Virus record (IMG/VR): IMGVR_UViG_3300020185_000227
Location: 1 to 26,316 of that record
Source of the DNA: a virus
Reading direction: 5' to 3' (one strand)
Length of the DNA: 26,316 bases
Shown here: positions 18,364 to 25,042 of the stretch, piece by piece
Position numbering within the stretch: position 1 is the stretch's first letter
How the letters are laid out: the number at the start of each line of letters is the position of its first letter
Notes under the pieces: model-generated
The model's input: the letters and a program-made list of their open reading frames with translations, nothing else
What the model was told of the DNA's origin: nothing
Databases searched by the model: none
Program-made: the position numbers and the translations under genes

Positions 18364-18797
18364 GATTTATAACCTTCTTTGTCTTTAGTTAATGCTTGTC
18401 CTCTAGGATTAGATACATAAGATACATGAATCCATCCACCATTATCTTCAGTATAATATTCAAGTATTGCTTGGTCAAAAGGTAAATTTTCTATGATGTG
18501 TTTAAATACTCTTTTATTATCAACGCCTGGAATAGTAAAATCTGCTGCACAACCAGAGCAATGTTGTGAGGTAATTTTAGAGCCAACTAATCCTGCTAAT
18601 TTTTTTGATCTATAACCAGAGGTAATTACTAAAGGTAAATTATAATCATCTCTTAAAGGTTGTAATATATTCTCACATAATAATTTTAAGTTCTCTATAT
18701 GCTCTGAGCTTGGCTCATTATCTATACCATTTCTTAAAGCAGTTTGAGATTGTATCATCTCTTTTAAATTAAAGTTCTCAGTCAATTTCATTTTCAT
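18354..18797 (-). CDS. Endolysin, peptidase M15A family
   Basis: 147 residues, single domain. The zinc motif of M15A peptidases is present: S-G-Y-R-S (60-64), S-Q-H-C-S-G-C-A-A-D-F (77-87, with H79 and D86) and W-I-H-V-S (122-126, H124). It would cut peptide cross-links of peptidoglycan at the end of infection. No signal peptide, so a holin from the same cluster is needed for export. Two in-frame ATGs, two codons apart, follow GGAG and the true start is uncertain. It overlaps the genes on both sides. Confidence 0.88.
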   Translation of the reverse strand: MKMKLTENFNLKEMIQSQTALRNGIDNEPSSEHIENLKLLCENILQPLRDDYNLPLVITSGYRSKKLAGLVGSKITSQHCSGCAADFTIPGVDNKRVFKHIIENLPFDQAILEYYTEDNGGWIHVSYVSNPRGQALTKDKEGYKSWQ

Positions 18798-18963
18798 TTA
18801 CTCCATCAAAATATTTATAATCAAATTCTACAACTCTGCAATCATGTTTTTTACGCATAGACTTTTGTTTATCTTTAAATTCTAATGCTTTTTTTTCTGT
18901 TTCAAAGATAATATTAGTGAATATCTGATAGATATTATCTTTTTTCCAAATGACGCACCACAT
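18778..18963 (-). CDS. Small conserved phage protein (61 aa)
   Basis: 61 residues, starting MWCVIWKKDNIYQIFTNIIF, then T-E-K-K-A-L-E-F-K-D-K-Q, and V-V-E-F-D-Y-K-Y-F-D. I recall the same 'M-W-C-V-I-W ... I-F ... E-Y-D-Y-K-Y-F' layout beside endolysin genes of marine phages, unassigned. It starts at the last base of the preceding stop and overlaps the endolysin by 20 bases. Function unknown. Confidence 0.65.
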   Translation of the reverse strand: MWCVIWKKDNIYQIFTNIIFETEKKALEFKDKQKSMRKKHDCRVVEFDYKYFDGVNENEID

Positions 18964-19172
18964 TAAATTGAATTAAGTTCTTGGCAGGAAAAACTAACAA
19001 TAGTCTTTTCTTCATTTACTCTATCCTTACCCATAGATAGATTAAAATCATAAGCAAGAGAATAACCTTGATTAGAACATTCATACCAATTATCAAACTG
19101 TCCCATTGGTTGAGGGTTTATACAAATTCCTAAACTAGATGAGCAGATAGTTATTACTAATAAAAATTTCAT
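18963..19172 (-). CDS. Small exported protein with conserved cysteines (69 aa)
   Basis: 69 residues. N-terminal signal-like segment MKFLLVITICSSSLGI, then P-M-G-Q-F-D-N-W-Y-E-C, and a C-terminal V-S-F-S-C-Q-E-L. After cleavage, paired cysteines could make a disulphide in the periplasm. The form ('signal, Q-F-D-x-x-Y-x-C, F-x-C-x-E') is known to me from lysis regions of marine phages. It may be an outer-envelope or spanin-like factor; a lipobox is not evident. Coupled to its neighbours by one-base overlaps. Confidence 0.65.
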   Translation of the reverse strand: MKFLLVITICSSSLGICINPQPMGQFDNWYECSNQGYSLAYDFNLSMGKDRVNEEKTIVSFSCQELNSI

Positions 19173-19387
19173 TAAGGATGTTCCAATAACATTTTATTGG
19201 TTTCCTTTAATTCCTTTAATTTTTTATTAGCATCCTCTAAATCTTTACTAATATTCTCTAACTTTTGCAGACATCTTTTATTGGCAGAGTCTTTAGATTT
19301 ACCTGCGTCTTGGAGTTCAGCAATCTCTTGTTTTAAGATCCTTATTTGATCTTTATACTCATTCAGTATCTCTGTATTATCAGACAT
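19172..19387 (-). CDS. Coiled-coil protein in the lysis region (71 aa)
   Basis: 71 residues, nearly one continuous charged helix (I-R-I-L-K-Q-E-I-A-E-L-Q, L-E-D-A-N-K-K-L-K-E-L) with one cysteine and no membrane segment. It shares stop/start bases with its neighbours. The position between the holin-like gene and the exported protein would suit the soluble part of an i-spanin, but there is no anchor. Function unknown. Confidence 0.6.
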   Translation of the reverse strand: MSDNTEILNEYKDQIRILKQEIAELQDAGKSKDSANKRCLQKLENISKDLEDANKKLKELKETNKMLLEHP

Positions 19388-19767
19388 TATTTCTTTTTAA
19401 ATAAATCCATTCCAGGTTTTAGACCATATATACTACCAAATATTCCAAGAACTAACCATTTATAAAATTCTGGAAAGTTATTAAAGTATTGAAAAAATAA
19501 ATCTAATTTTTCTTTTGCTTGTGGATCACCACTAAATACAGACCATGCTAATACTACTATAGGTAAAACTACTATTATCAAAACTAGCTCATCTTTCCAA
19601 CCTTGATTTTGATTGGTCATTACAGCTTTTTGATAATTTATTTCTCCTGAAGCCATCTTAGCCATATGATTTTTCTCAGCTAAAGATTCTAATTTTTTAG
19701 TTTCTTGTCTATTCTTATAAACCTCAGCACCAGTTTTTACTGCCATTCCTAATAAATTAAACCACAT
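19387..19767 (-). CDS. Holin-like membrane protein (GTA 3TM-holin type)
   Basis: 126 residues. After a polar N-terminal helix (about 1-50), W-K-D-E-L-V-L-I-I-V-V-L-P-I-V-V-L-A-W (57-75) forms a membrane segment, with a second hydrophobic segment F-Y-K-W-L-V-L-G-I-F-G-S-I-Y-G-L (101-116). 'G-W-K-D-E' before the first segment is typical of holins of the gene-transfer-agent 3TM family found in Alphaproteobacteria. It would open the inner membrane for the endolysin. The next gene upstream is also a membrane protein, so which is the true holin is not certain. Confidence 0.65.
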   Translation of the reverse strand: MWFNLLGMAVKTGAEVYKNRQETKKLESLAEKNHMAKMASGEINYQKAVMTNQNQGWKDELVLIIVVLPIVVLAWSVFSGDPQAKEKLDLFFQYFNNFPEFYKWLVLGIFGSIYGLKPGMDLFKKK

Positions 19768-19778
19768 AATTTAAATCC

Positions 19779-19967
19779 TTATTTACTTCTAACAGAGTCT
19801 ATAAAATTATATACCCTGCCAAATTGTTTATCAATAGACATTAAATCAGATTGAATCATAGTTACTACTAATTGCAGCTCTATTAATGTAACCAATGTCC
19901 ATGTTGCTAAACCTAATAAAATTGTACCCAATAAACCTATTAACATTGTATTAGTTTTTCTTGTCAT
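19779..19967 (-). CDS. Small single-pass membrane protein (62 aa)
   Basis: 62 residues: short basic N-terminus (MTRKTNTM), one long hydrophobic segment (about 8-36, glycine and leucine-rich), then a polar helix (S-D-L-M-S-I-D-K-Q-F-G-R-V). Anchor plus periplasmic helix is the layout of an i-spanin or a holin partner. Starts inside the previous gene's stop (ATGA). Confidence 0.6.
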   Translation of the reverse strand: MTRKTNTMLIGLLGTILLGLATWTLVTLIELQLVVTMIQSDLMSIDKQFGRVYNFIDSVRSK

Positions 19968-20035
19968 ACTGGACTCACAATCATTGTTAAAATAATAAAA
20001 GCTATAATAATACCACCTGTAAAATAATAATTCAT
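19964..20035 (-). CDS. Membrane micro-protein (23 aa)
   Basis: 23 residues, MNYYFTGGIIIAFIILTMIV plus S-P-V, essentially one hydrophobic helix. GAGGAT lies five bases before ATG and the stop overlaps the next ATG, so translation is likely. Role in lysis is inferred from position. Confidence 0.55.
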   Translation of the reverse strand: MNYYFTGGIIIAFIILTMIVSPV

Positions 20036-20050
20036 ATTTATCCTCATAAA

Positions 20051-20215
20051 TTATTTAACAACCTTACCTTTATTAATACCTTTTTTAATCACATAACCTT
20101 GTGTACCATTAGCACCATGATCTACCTCTTGTCTTAGGCTCTTAAAAATATTCATTTCTTTTAAATTCTTTTCTATCTTCTTTTTAAACGACTCTAAAAC
20201 TTTGTTATCTCTCAT
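20051..20215 (-). CDS. Unknown small basic protein (54 aa)
   Basis: 54 residues: charged helix (L-E-S-F-K-K-K-I-E-K-N-L-K-E-M) then G-A-N-G-T-Q-G-Y-V-I-K-K-G. No membrane segment. Coupled to the previous gene by ATGA. Function unknown. Confidence 0.55.
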   Translation of the reverse strand: MRDNKVLESFKKKIEKNLKEMNIFKSLRQEVDHGANGTQGYVIKKGINKGKVVK

Positions 20216-20412
20216 TTACTACCACCTATGTAACCACCAATAACACCAATTAATCCTGTAACAGACATCTTCATAAGGGTTATGACACTTTCATCTACTG
20301 GTCTATTTTCTTCTAATGCTACCCAATAGTCGCCAACAATAATGACACCTAAAAGTATTAACACACCACTTGTGATTAATAGAATTACAATGTCTTTAAA
20401 GTTTTTAATCAT
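20212..20412 (-). CDS. Two-helix membrane protein, possible holin (66 aa)
   Basis: 66 residues with two hydrophobic segments: V-I-L-L-I-T-S-G-V-L-I-L-L-G-V-I-I-V-G (about 9-27) and M-S-V-T-G-L-I-G-V-I-G-G-Y-I-G-G (about 49-64), separated by an acidic loop (E-E-N-R-P-V-D-E-S). Small size, two helices and lysis-cluster position fit a class II holin or an antiholin. Overlaps both neighbours through ATGA junctions. Confidence 0.6.
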   Translation of the reverse strand: MIKNFKDIVILLITSGVLILLGVIIVGDYWVALEENRPVDESVITLMKMSVTGLIGVIGGYIGGSK

Positions 20413-20507
20413 TTCTTTTTCCTTTTTTTAGGTGGTGCATCTGAAATAAACTTATCAAAAAAGTCGTCTAGCAATCCAAAAAATTTATAAAAAAATCTAT
20501 CAATCAT
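20409..20507 (-). CDS. Amphipathic micro-protein (32 aa)
   Basis: 32 residues, MIDRFFYKFFGLLDDFFDKF then a proline pair and a K/R-rich end. The first twenty residues form an amphipathic helix full of phenylalanine, likely to lie on a membrane surface. Related forms occur, as I recall, in marine phage lysis regions. Overlaps both neighbours (ATGA, and 8 bases). Confidence 0.6.
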   Translation of the reverse strand: MIDRFFYKFFGLLDDFFDKFISDAPPKKRKKK

Positions 20508-20826
20508 AATGAAACATCTTTAGTTTAATATTAAGTCTTTTTTGTTCTTTTGTAGGACTTCTTGAAATTCTATAAGAACCTTTAGGTTTATCTTTAAGAC
20601 TTTTACCTTTTTTGTGCTTTCTAAAAGTTGCACATTTTATATCTATTAACTGTATTTTACCATTTCTATCTACGATTACAATATCAAAAGGACAGCTAGG
20701 ATCACAAGATTTGGCTACCCAATATCCTTGTCTAGTGTACTCTGCGATTGATTCGTATTCGCCTACTGTTCCTTTGATTGATGTTTTTTTTTGTCTGTCA
20801 GAGATTATTTGTTTATCTGATTTCAA
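20500..20826 (-). CDS. PD-(D/E)XK nuclease-fold protein (Holliday-resolvase-like)
   Basis: 108 residues, beginning at TTG 20826-20824, as no ATG fits. G-T-V-G-E-Y-E-S-I-A-E-Y (acidic helix, about 19-30), C-P-F-D-I-V-I-V-D (D48), then I-Q-L-I-D-I-K-C (D62, K64) give the D-x(n)-D/E-x-K core. The layout suits archaeal Holliday-junction-resolvase-like or PDDEXK_5 phage enzymes. Three cysteines (two at C-D-P-S-C) may bind metal. The C-terminal part is basic. A late-expressed nuclease could resolve or trim concatemers for packaging. Confidence 0.72.
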   Translation of the reverse strand: MKSDKQIISDRQKKTSIKGTVGEYESIAEYTRQGYWVAKSCDPSCPFDIVIVDRNGKIQLIDIKCATFRKHKKGKSLKDKPKGSYRISRSPTKEQKRLNIKLKMFHYD

Positions 20827-20830
20827 GATG

Positions 20831-21007
20831 TTACTTTATAAAGTAATTATATCCGCTTGTTACTATTCCTGCTAAAGCTATTAAAATCCATATAGCACCT
20901 TTACCCTTATTAATGTCTGCTCTAAGTGAAGCTGTTTCACTTCTTAATTCTCTTATCTCTTTTACTAAGAAATCAATTTTCACTTCTGTTGCAGATTTTC
21001 TGGCCAT
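20831..21007 (-). CDS. XhlA-like membrane protein, possible holin component (58 aa)
   Basis: 58 residues: N-terminal charged coiled coil (E-V-K-I-D-F-L-V-K-E-I-R-E-L-R-S-E) and one C-terminal membrane helix (A-I-W-I-L-I-A-L-A-G-I-V). This coiled coil plus C-terminal anchor is the layout of hemolysin XhlA-type phage proteins, found in lysis clusters. GGAG precedes the ATG by about ten bases. It begins four bases after the large virion gene. Confidence 0.65.
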   Translation of the reverse strand: MARKSATEVKIDFLVKEIRELRSETASLRADINKGKGAIWILIALAGIVTSGYNYFIK

Positions 21008-21011
21008 AATA

Positions 21012-24000
21012 TTAATTCTCCAAAGGGTCTTTTATTTCAAGTGGATCTTTTATTTTTGTATTATTTTTTGTTTTTTTAGATTCTTTTTTTAATCCGTCTA
21101 TTAAATCATTTATATAATCAATACCGATAACATCATTTATAACCCTTCTTTCATCTCTACTCAAGTTATTATATTCATATTGTAATAAGTAAGGAGCTAG
21201 TTCTGCATTGCTTTGTAACTCTTTTTTTGTTTCTTCTTTTACTTGTTTCAAAGCACCTTTAATTAAAAGAATTTTATTACTAAAAGGTTGTTTTTGATAG
21301 TAATCTGTTTTAACAAATTCTGAAATACCATAACCAATTTTAAAAGACAATATATCTTTATAAGCTCTATCTAGTTCAGGAATTTTTGTAGATTTAAATA
21401 TTTCTTGAGATTGTATTTGAAGTTTATCAAACTCTTTTTCTGCTTCATTTTTTTCAGTTATAAATCTAACCCCTGTAAATTGACCTAGTGCTGGTGATTC
21501 TTTTACGATAGGTGCAGCTTCTGGTTTTCCAGTTTTTTCATTAATAATAAAATTAGTTGGTGATGTATAAGCAGGTAAGTCTGTGTCCATAAATCTTTTC
21601 TTAAATGCACCAACAAAAGGTTCTTCATTTGTGCTTCTTGACTTACGCATTTCAGGATAAAACTCAGCCATCATATCTGTAATATTTTGAATTGGAGTTA
21701 AATAACCTGCTAATGTTTCACCGATAAATTTTTTAAGTCCTCCAGTCCAAGCTGCTGCTCCAGCTTTAACATTTGAATTTGTAATATAATCTACTATCTG
21801 GTCAAATATATACAGACCAGTTGTTCCTCTTACACCTGCAAAAACAGTTATTATATCTTTTGGATCAATATTTCTTAAAGTTCCATCTTGAAGTCTATTA
21901 ATAACATCACCCACAAATAAATAAGCAGCCAATGGGTTATAAGGTCTAGTATCAATAGTTCTATCTCCTATTTTAAATTCATACCATTTCTCACCAGCAT
22001 AATCTTGTTTTCTTAAAGCCATTGCAGCAAATAATAAACCTGTTCCCATTAATGCTCTTGATAATCCTGATGTATCTCCCTTTGCAATTTTAGCTCTATC
22101 TTTACTTGATAGAAATCTTAAAAAACCAAAAGGACTAAACTCAGCATGGAATCTTAAAGAGTTCATTAAGAATCTAGGGAAGGGTACAATAGAAGTTAAA
22201 ACAAAAGGTAATGAGTTTATAGTTCCAATAACTCTTGCTGCAAACGCATCATAAGTTCCTTTCTTATACATATTAAATTCTTTAGCAAATGTAACTTCTA
22301 ATGCTTTATCTACTGCGGCCGCAACATCTGAAGCTCTAATTAAACTATGTTCTTTATCTCTTATTATCTGATTTAAATTTTTATTATTATAATGTTTAGG
22401 ATTTGCTTTTATTAACTCATCAAGTCTTGACATAAGAACAGCTCTCCTTGTAATGAACTCTTGAGTTTTATTTAAAAAGTTTAAAAAATCTACACCTTCT
22501 TGAGCTTTATCTAAAATTCTATCAACTTTTCCTGGCTTAATACCTTTACCAGCAGCAGCAGTTACAACATCAGATGAGTATCTAATAAATATTCTATTTT
22601 TTTCTGATGGGAATTGATCTAAAATTTTATTAGTTTGTTCTTTTACTTTTTTAAATTCTGAAGGTTTCCATTGTCTAAAGTTTGTAACTAATTGATTTAA
22701 ATTTGATAATGGACTTACTTGATTTTTTTGAAATTGGTCAGGCTTAACAAATGGTTTAACTATTTGTTGTAGTCCATAGTCCATTAAGCTTTGCAATGAA
22801 TCTAAAGTTATTCTTGATGACTGAGAAGCATAGTTACGAACCGCAGTTGCAATTCTTGTTACTAGTAATCCCCTTCTTAAATTATCTAATCTTTTTATTA
22901 CATGAGTTATAGGGTTAATACTTTGTCCAAATATCTGGCCTGTTGGATCTAGTTTAGTTTTTAAATATCTCATTGATTGAGAATATGCAGCAAGTTCTTT
23001 TGCAGATTTACTGGCACTTGGAAATATGTAATTGATTAATCTTTCAACTGGTATTTTATTATCTTCAGCAACCCTTCTTATAATATATGGTGTTTCATAT
23101 TTGTCTGATAACAATATTTCTTGCATCTGTAATGACAAAGGCTTTTCTTTTGTAGGTACAAGTTTTATATTTTCTTCTTGAATAAATTTTACAACTGATT
23201 CGTTAATTTTAGTTACGACTTCATTAGGTAAAGCAGGATCTCTTTTTAAACTTTCTGGTGTATCTATAGTTTTTATATCTTCAACAATTTTTTCTTTTGG
23301 TTTATTGAACTCTTTTACTTTTGTTAAGGTGATACTTCCTTTTTTTCCATTTGGTAATTCAACAACAAATTTTTGTACATCATCAATATTTTCTACCATT
23401 TTTCCAGCAATAGCAGTTTTGTTTTTTATTTTAGCTTGTGTTCCAATATTATCAATGATGATAGTATCTCCAATATTAAAATCTGTTTTAACTGTTTCTA
23501 TTTTTTCAGGACTAGTAAGATCATTAATTATTTTATTTTTTTCTACAATATTTGTTGTATTTAATTTTTCACCTATAATTTCATCTTTCTTTTTAATTTG
23601 TGTTAATTCATCATCAACTATTTTTTCAATATTTCTTTTAACTTCTATTTTATTTTCTGGAGATTTGTTTGCATATTGAACAACATCCGTTATTTCCTCA
23701 CCAGTTTTAATGCTTTTAATTGTATTTGTTTTTTTAGCAACAGGAGTAAAACCTGTTCCTGATCTTCCCATTACATCTATTAAAGCAAGGTTAATATCTC
23801 TTGTTAATCTTTCACCTGCTCCTCCAGGCTCTTTATCTAAAATTTTATAAACAAAATTTAAACCATCTCCAGCAAGACCTGAAGCTGCAAAACCAATAGT
23901 ATTACCAGCCTTTAATAATGTATCTACACCAGCAGCGGTAGTGTCTATCAAGTATGAATTAAACTTTCCTAATAAAGTATTTTGATCTCCATAAATAAAT

Positions 24001-24320
24001 TTTAATTTTTCTTTACTATCATCACTTAATCCTAGTGAGCCTTGCCATACTTCTTGCATTTGTTTTGATGTAATCGGTATAGCTTTTTGAAAAATATTTT
24101 TTTGTTTATCTTCTATGGGATCTTTAATTTCTTTTAACTTTTCTTCTTCTGAATAACCTTTACCACCAGTATCTATAATTTCAGATACCGACATACCAGG
24201 AAAATCTTTTTCTAATTGTGTTTGAGGTTTTACTTTTTCTTCTTCTTCTTTTTCTAATGGATCTATTATTGAAACTGATTTATTAGATGTTTTTAATGGG
24301 TCTATTATTTGAATAGCCAT
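21012..24320 (-). CDS. Large internal virion / ejection-like protein (1102 aa)
   Basis: 1102 residues, no catalytic motif. The N-terminus (1-75) is acidic linker with repeats of I-I-D-P-L (residues 5-9 and 18-22) and I-K-D-P-I (about 65-69); the C-terminus ends K-D-P-L-E-I-K-D-P-L-E-N, the same motif. Residues about 280-338 look like a small SH3/KOW barrel (F-N-I-G-D-T-I-I-I, later V-V-E-L-P-N-G-K-K-G-S). The middle contains long helices and hydrophobic stretches (L-P-F-V-L-T-S-I-V-P-F-P-R-F-L-M-N; A-L-M-G-T-G-L-L-F-A-A-M-A-L). Size, helices and membrane-prone parts fit podovirus ejection proteins that leave the capsid to make a channel, as T7 gp15/gp16 do. No transglycosylase signature. Assignment is from context and composition. 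Confidence 0.6.
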   Translation of the reverse strand: MAIQIIDPLKTSNKSVSIIDPLEKEEEEKVKPQTQLEKDFPGMSVSEIIDTGGKGYSEEEKLKEIKDPIEDKQKNIFQKAIPITSKQMQEVWQGSLGLSDDSKEKLKFIYGDQNTLLGKFNSYLIDTTAAGVDTLLKAGNTIGFAASGLAGDGLNFVYKILDKEPGGAGERLTRDINLALIDVMGRSGTGFTPVAKKTNTIKSIKTGEEITDVVQYANKSPENKIEVKRNIEKIVDDELTQIKKKDEIIGEKLNTTNIVEKNKIINDLTSPEKIETVKTDFNIGDTIIIDNIGTQAKIKNKTAIAGKMVENIDDVQKFVVELPNGKKGSITLTKVKEFNKPKEKIVEDIKTIDTPESLKRDPALPNEVVTKINESVVKFIQEENIKLVPTKEKPLSLQMQEILLSDKYETPYIIRRVAEDNKIPVERLINYIFPSASKSAKELAAYSQSMRYLKTKLDPTGQIFGQSINPITHVIKRLDNLRRGLLVTRIATAVRNYASQSSRITLDSLQSLMDYGLQQIVKPFVKPDQFQKNQVSPLSNLNQLVTNFRQWKPSEFKKVKEQTNKILDQFPSEKNRIFIRYSSDVVTAAAGKGIKPGKVDRILDKAQEGVDFLNFLNKTQEFITRRAVLMSRLDELIKANPKHYNNKNLNQIIRDKEHSLIRASDVAAAVDKALEVTFAKEFNMYKKGTYDAFAARVIGTINSLPFVLTSIVPFPRFLMNSLRFHAEFSPFGFLRFLSSKDRAKIAKGDTSGLSRALMGTGLLFAAMALRKQDYAGEKWYEFKIGDRTIDTRPYNPLAAYLFVGDVINRLQDGTLRNIDPKDIITVFAGVRGTTGLYIFDQIVDYITNSNVKAGAAAWTGGLKKFIGETLAGYLTPIQNITDMMAEFYPEMRKSRSTNEEPFVGAFKKRFMDTDLPAYTSPTNFIINEKTGKPEAAPIVKESPALGQFTGVRFITEKNEAEKEFDKLQIQSQEIFKSTKIPELDRAYKDILSFKIGYGISEFVKTDYYQKQPFSNKILLIKGALKQVKEETKKELQSNAELAPYLLQYEYNNLSRDERRVINDVIGIDYINDLIDGLKKESKKTKNNTKIKDPLEIKDPLEN

Positions 24321-24322
24321 TA

Positions 24323-25042
24323 TTATTTACCATATTTTTTATTATAAAATTCAATTAAATCTTTTTCTGAAACTTTTGGATTTTGTTCTTTAGCAGAAAC
24401 CAACCAATCTTTTAAAGGGGGTATATTACCCTTAGGTATAGACATTTCTTTATTTTCATCAGATTTAAATTGTGCAACTTGATCTAAGAAACTCATGTTG
24501 GGTTTTATTTTATTATCAAATAAAAATTTATCAGCTTTGTTTAAATCTTTATACCATTCGTCAAAATTTTCACCAGCTGCTTTACCTTGTTGGTACAAAG
24601 ATAATGCTTCTTTAGATAAAGTATTTTCTTTACCTTTATTTAAGTAAGCACCAAGTGCAGCTTTATATTCTGGACTTCCAGCTTCATATCCAGCAGCTTC
24701 TAAATTCTTTTGTAATTCAGTTTTTTTAGGAGTCATATATTGTTGTAATTGTGCTGTTTGAGATACAGCAGGAAGTAATGCAGAGAAAGGATCTTTGCCT
24801 TGCATACCTTGACCAAAAAGAGCAGAACCTAATAAAGCAGATTGAGGTATATTACCTAAAAGTCCACCTGGTTTGTCTTGACCTAAATTTAATAATGATT
24901 TTCTTGGATTAACAACACCATTTCCTATTTGACCACCTGTTCCAAATAAACCTTGTGTTCCACCACCAAATCCTTCTCCTGGTCTGTCCATACCAGCTTT
25001 CCCCATCATAACTTGTTTAAGTAAATCTACTAATCTTGACAT
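24323..25042 (-). CDS. Putative internal virion protein (239 aa)
   Basis: 239 residues. The N-terminal third is glycine-rich (G-E-G-F-G-G-G-T-Q-G-L-F-G-T-G-G and similar), the middle contains S-A-L-L-G-S-A-L-F-G and a helical region, and the rest is helical with A-A-G-Y-E-A-G-S-P-E-Y-K-A-A-L-G-A-Y-L. No catalytic motif. Two bases separate it from the 1102-aa gene, and it shares an ATG/stop base with the gene before it. Such small Gly-rich proteins often accompany ejection proteins in marine podoviruses, so a virion role is likely; that is inference. Confidence 0.55.
   Translation of the reverse strand: MSRLVDLLKQVMMGKAGMDRPGEGFGGGTQGLFGTGGQIGNGVVNPRKSLLNLGQDKPGGLLGNIPQSALLGSALFGQGMQGKDPFSALLPAVSQTAQLQQYMTPKKTELQKNLEAAGYEAGSPEYKAALGAYLNKGKENTLSKEALSLYQQGKAAGENFDEWYKDLNKADKFLFDNKIKPNMSFLDQVAQFKSDENKEMSIPKGNIPPLKDWLVSAKEQNPKVSEKDLIEFYNKKYGK

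Noticed and set aside
20612-20875. Plus-strand frame opposite the PD-(D/E)XK gene
   Set aside because: Antisense of a gene with intact catalytic motif; no ribosome site.
23305-23679. Plus-strand frames opposite the 1102-aa gene that look like membrane proteins
   Set aside because: Their F/I/S richness is what antisense of K/N/E-rich coding gives; no promoter or ribosome site.
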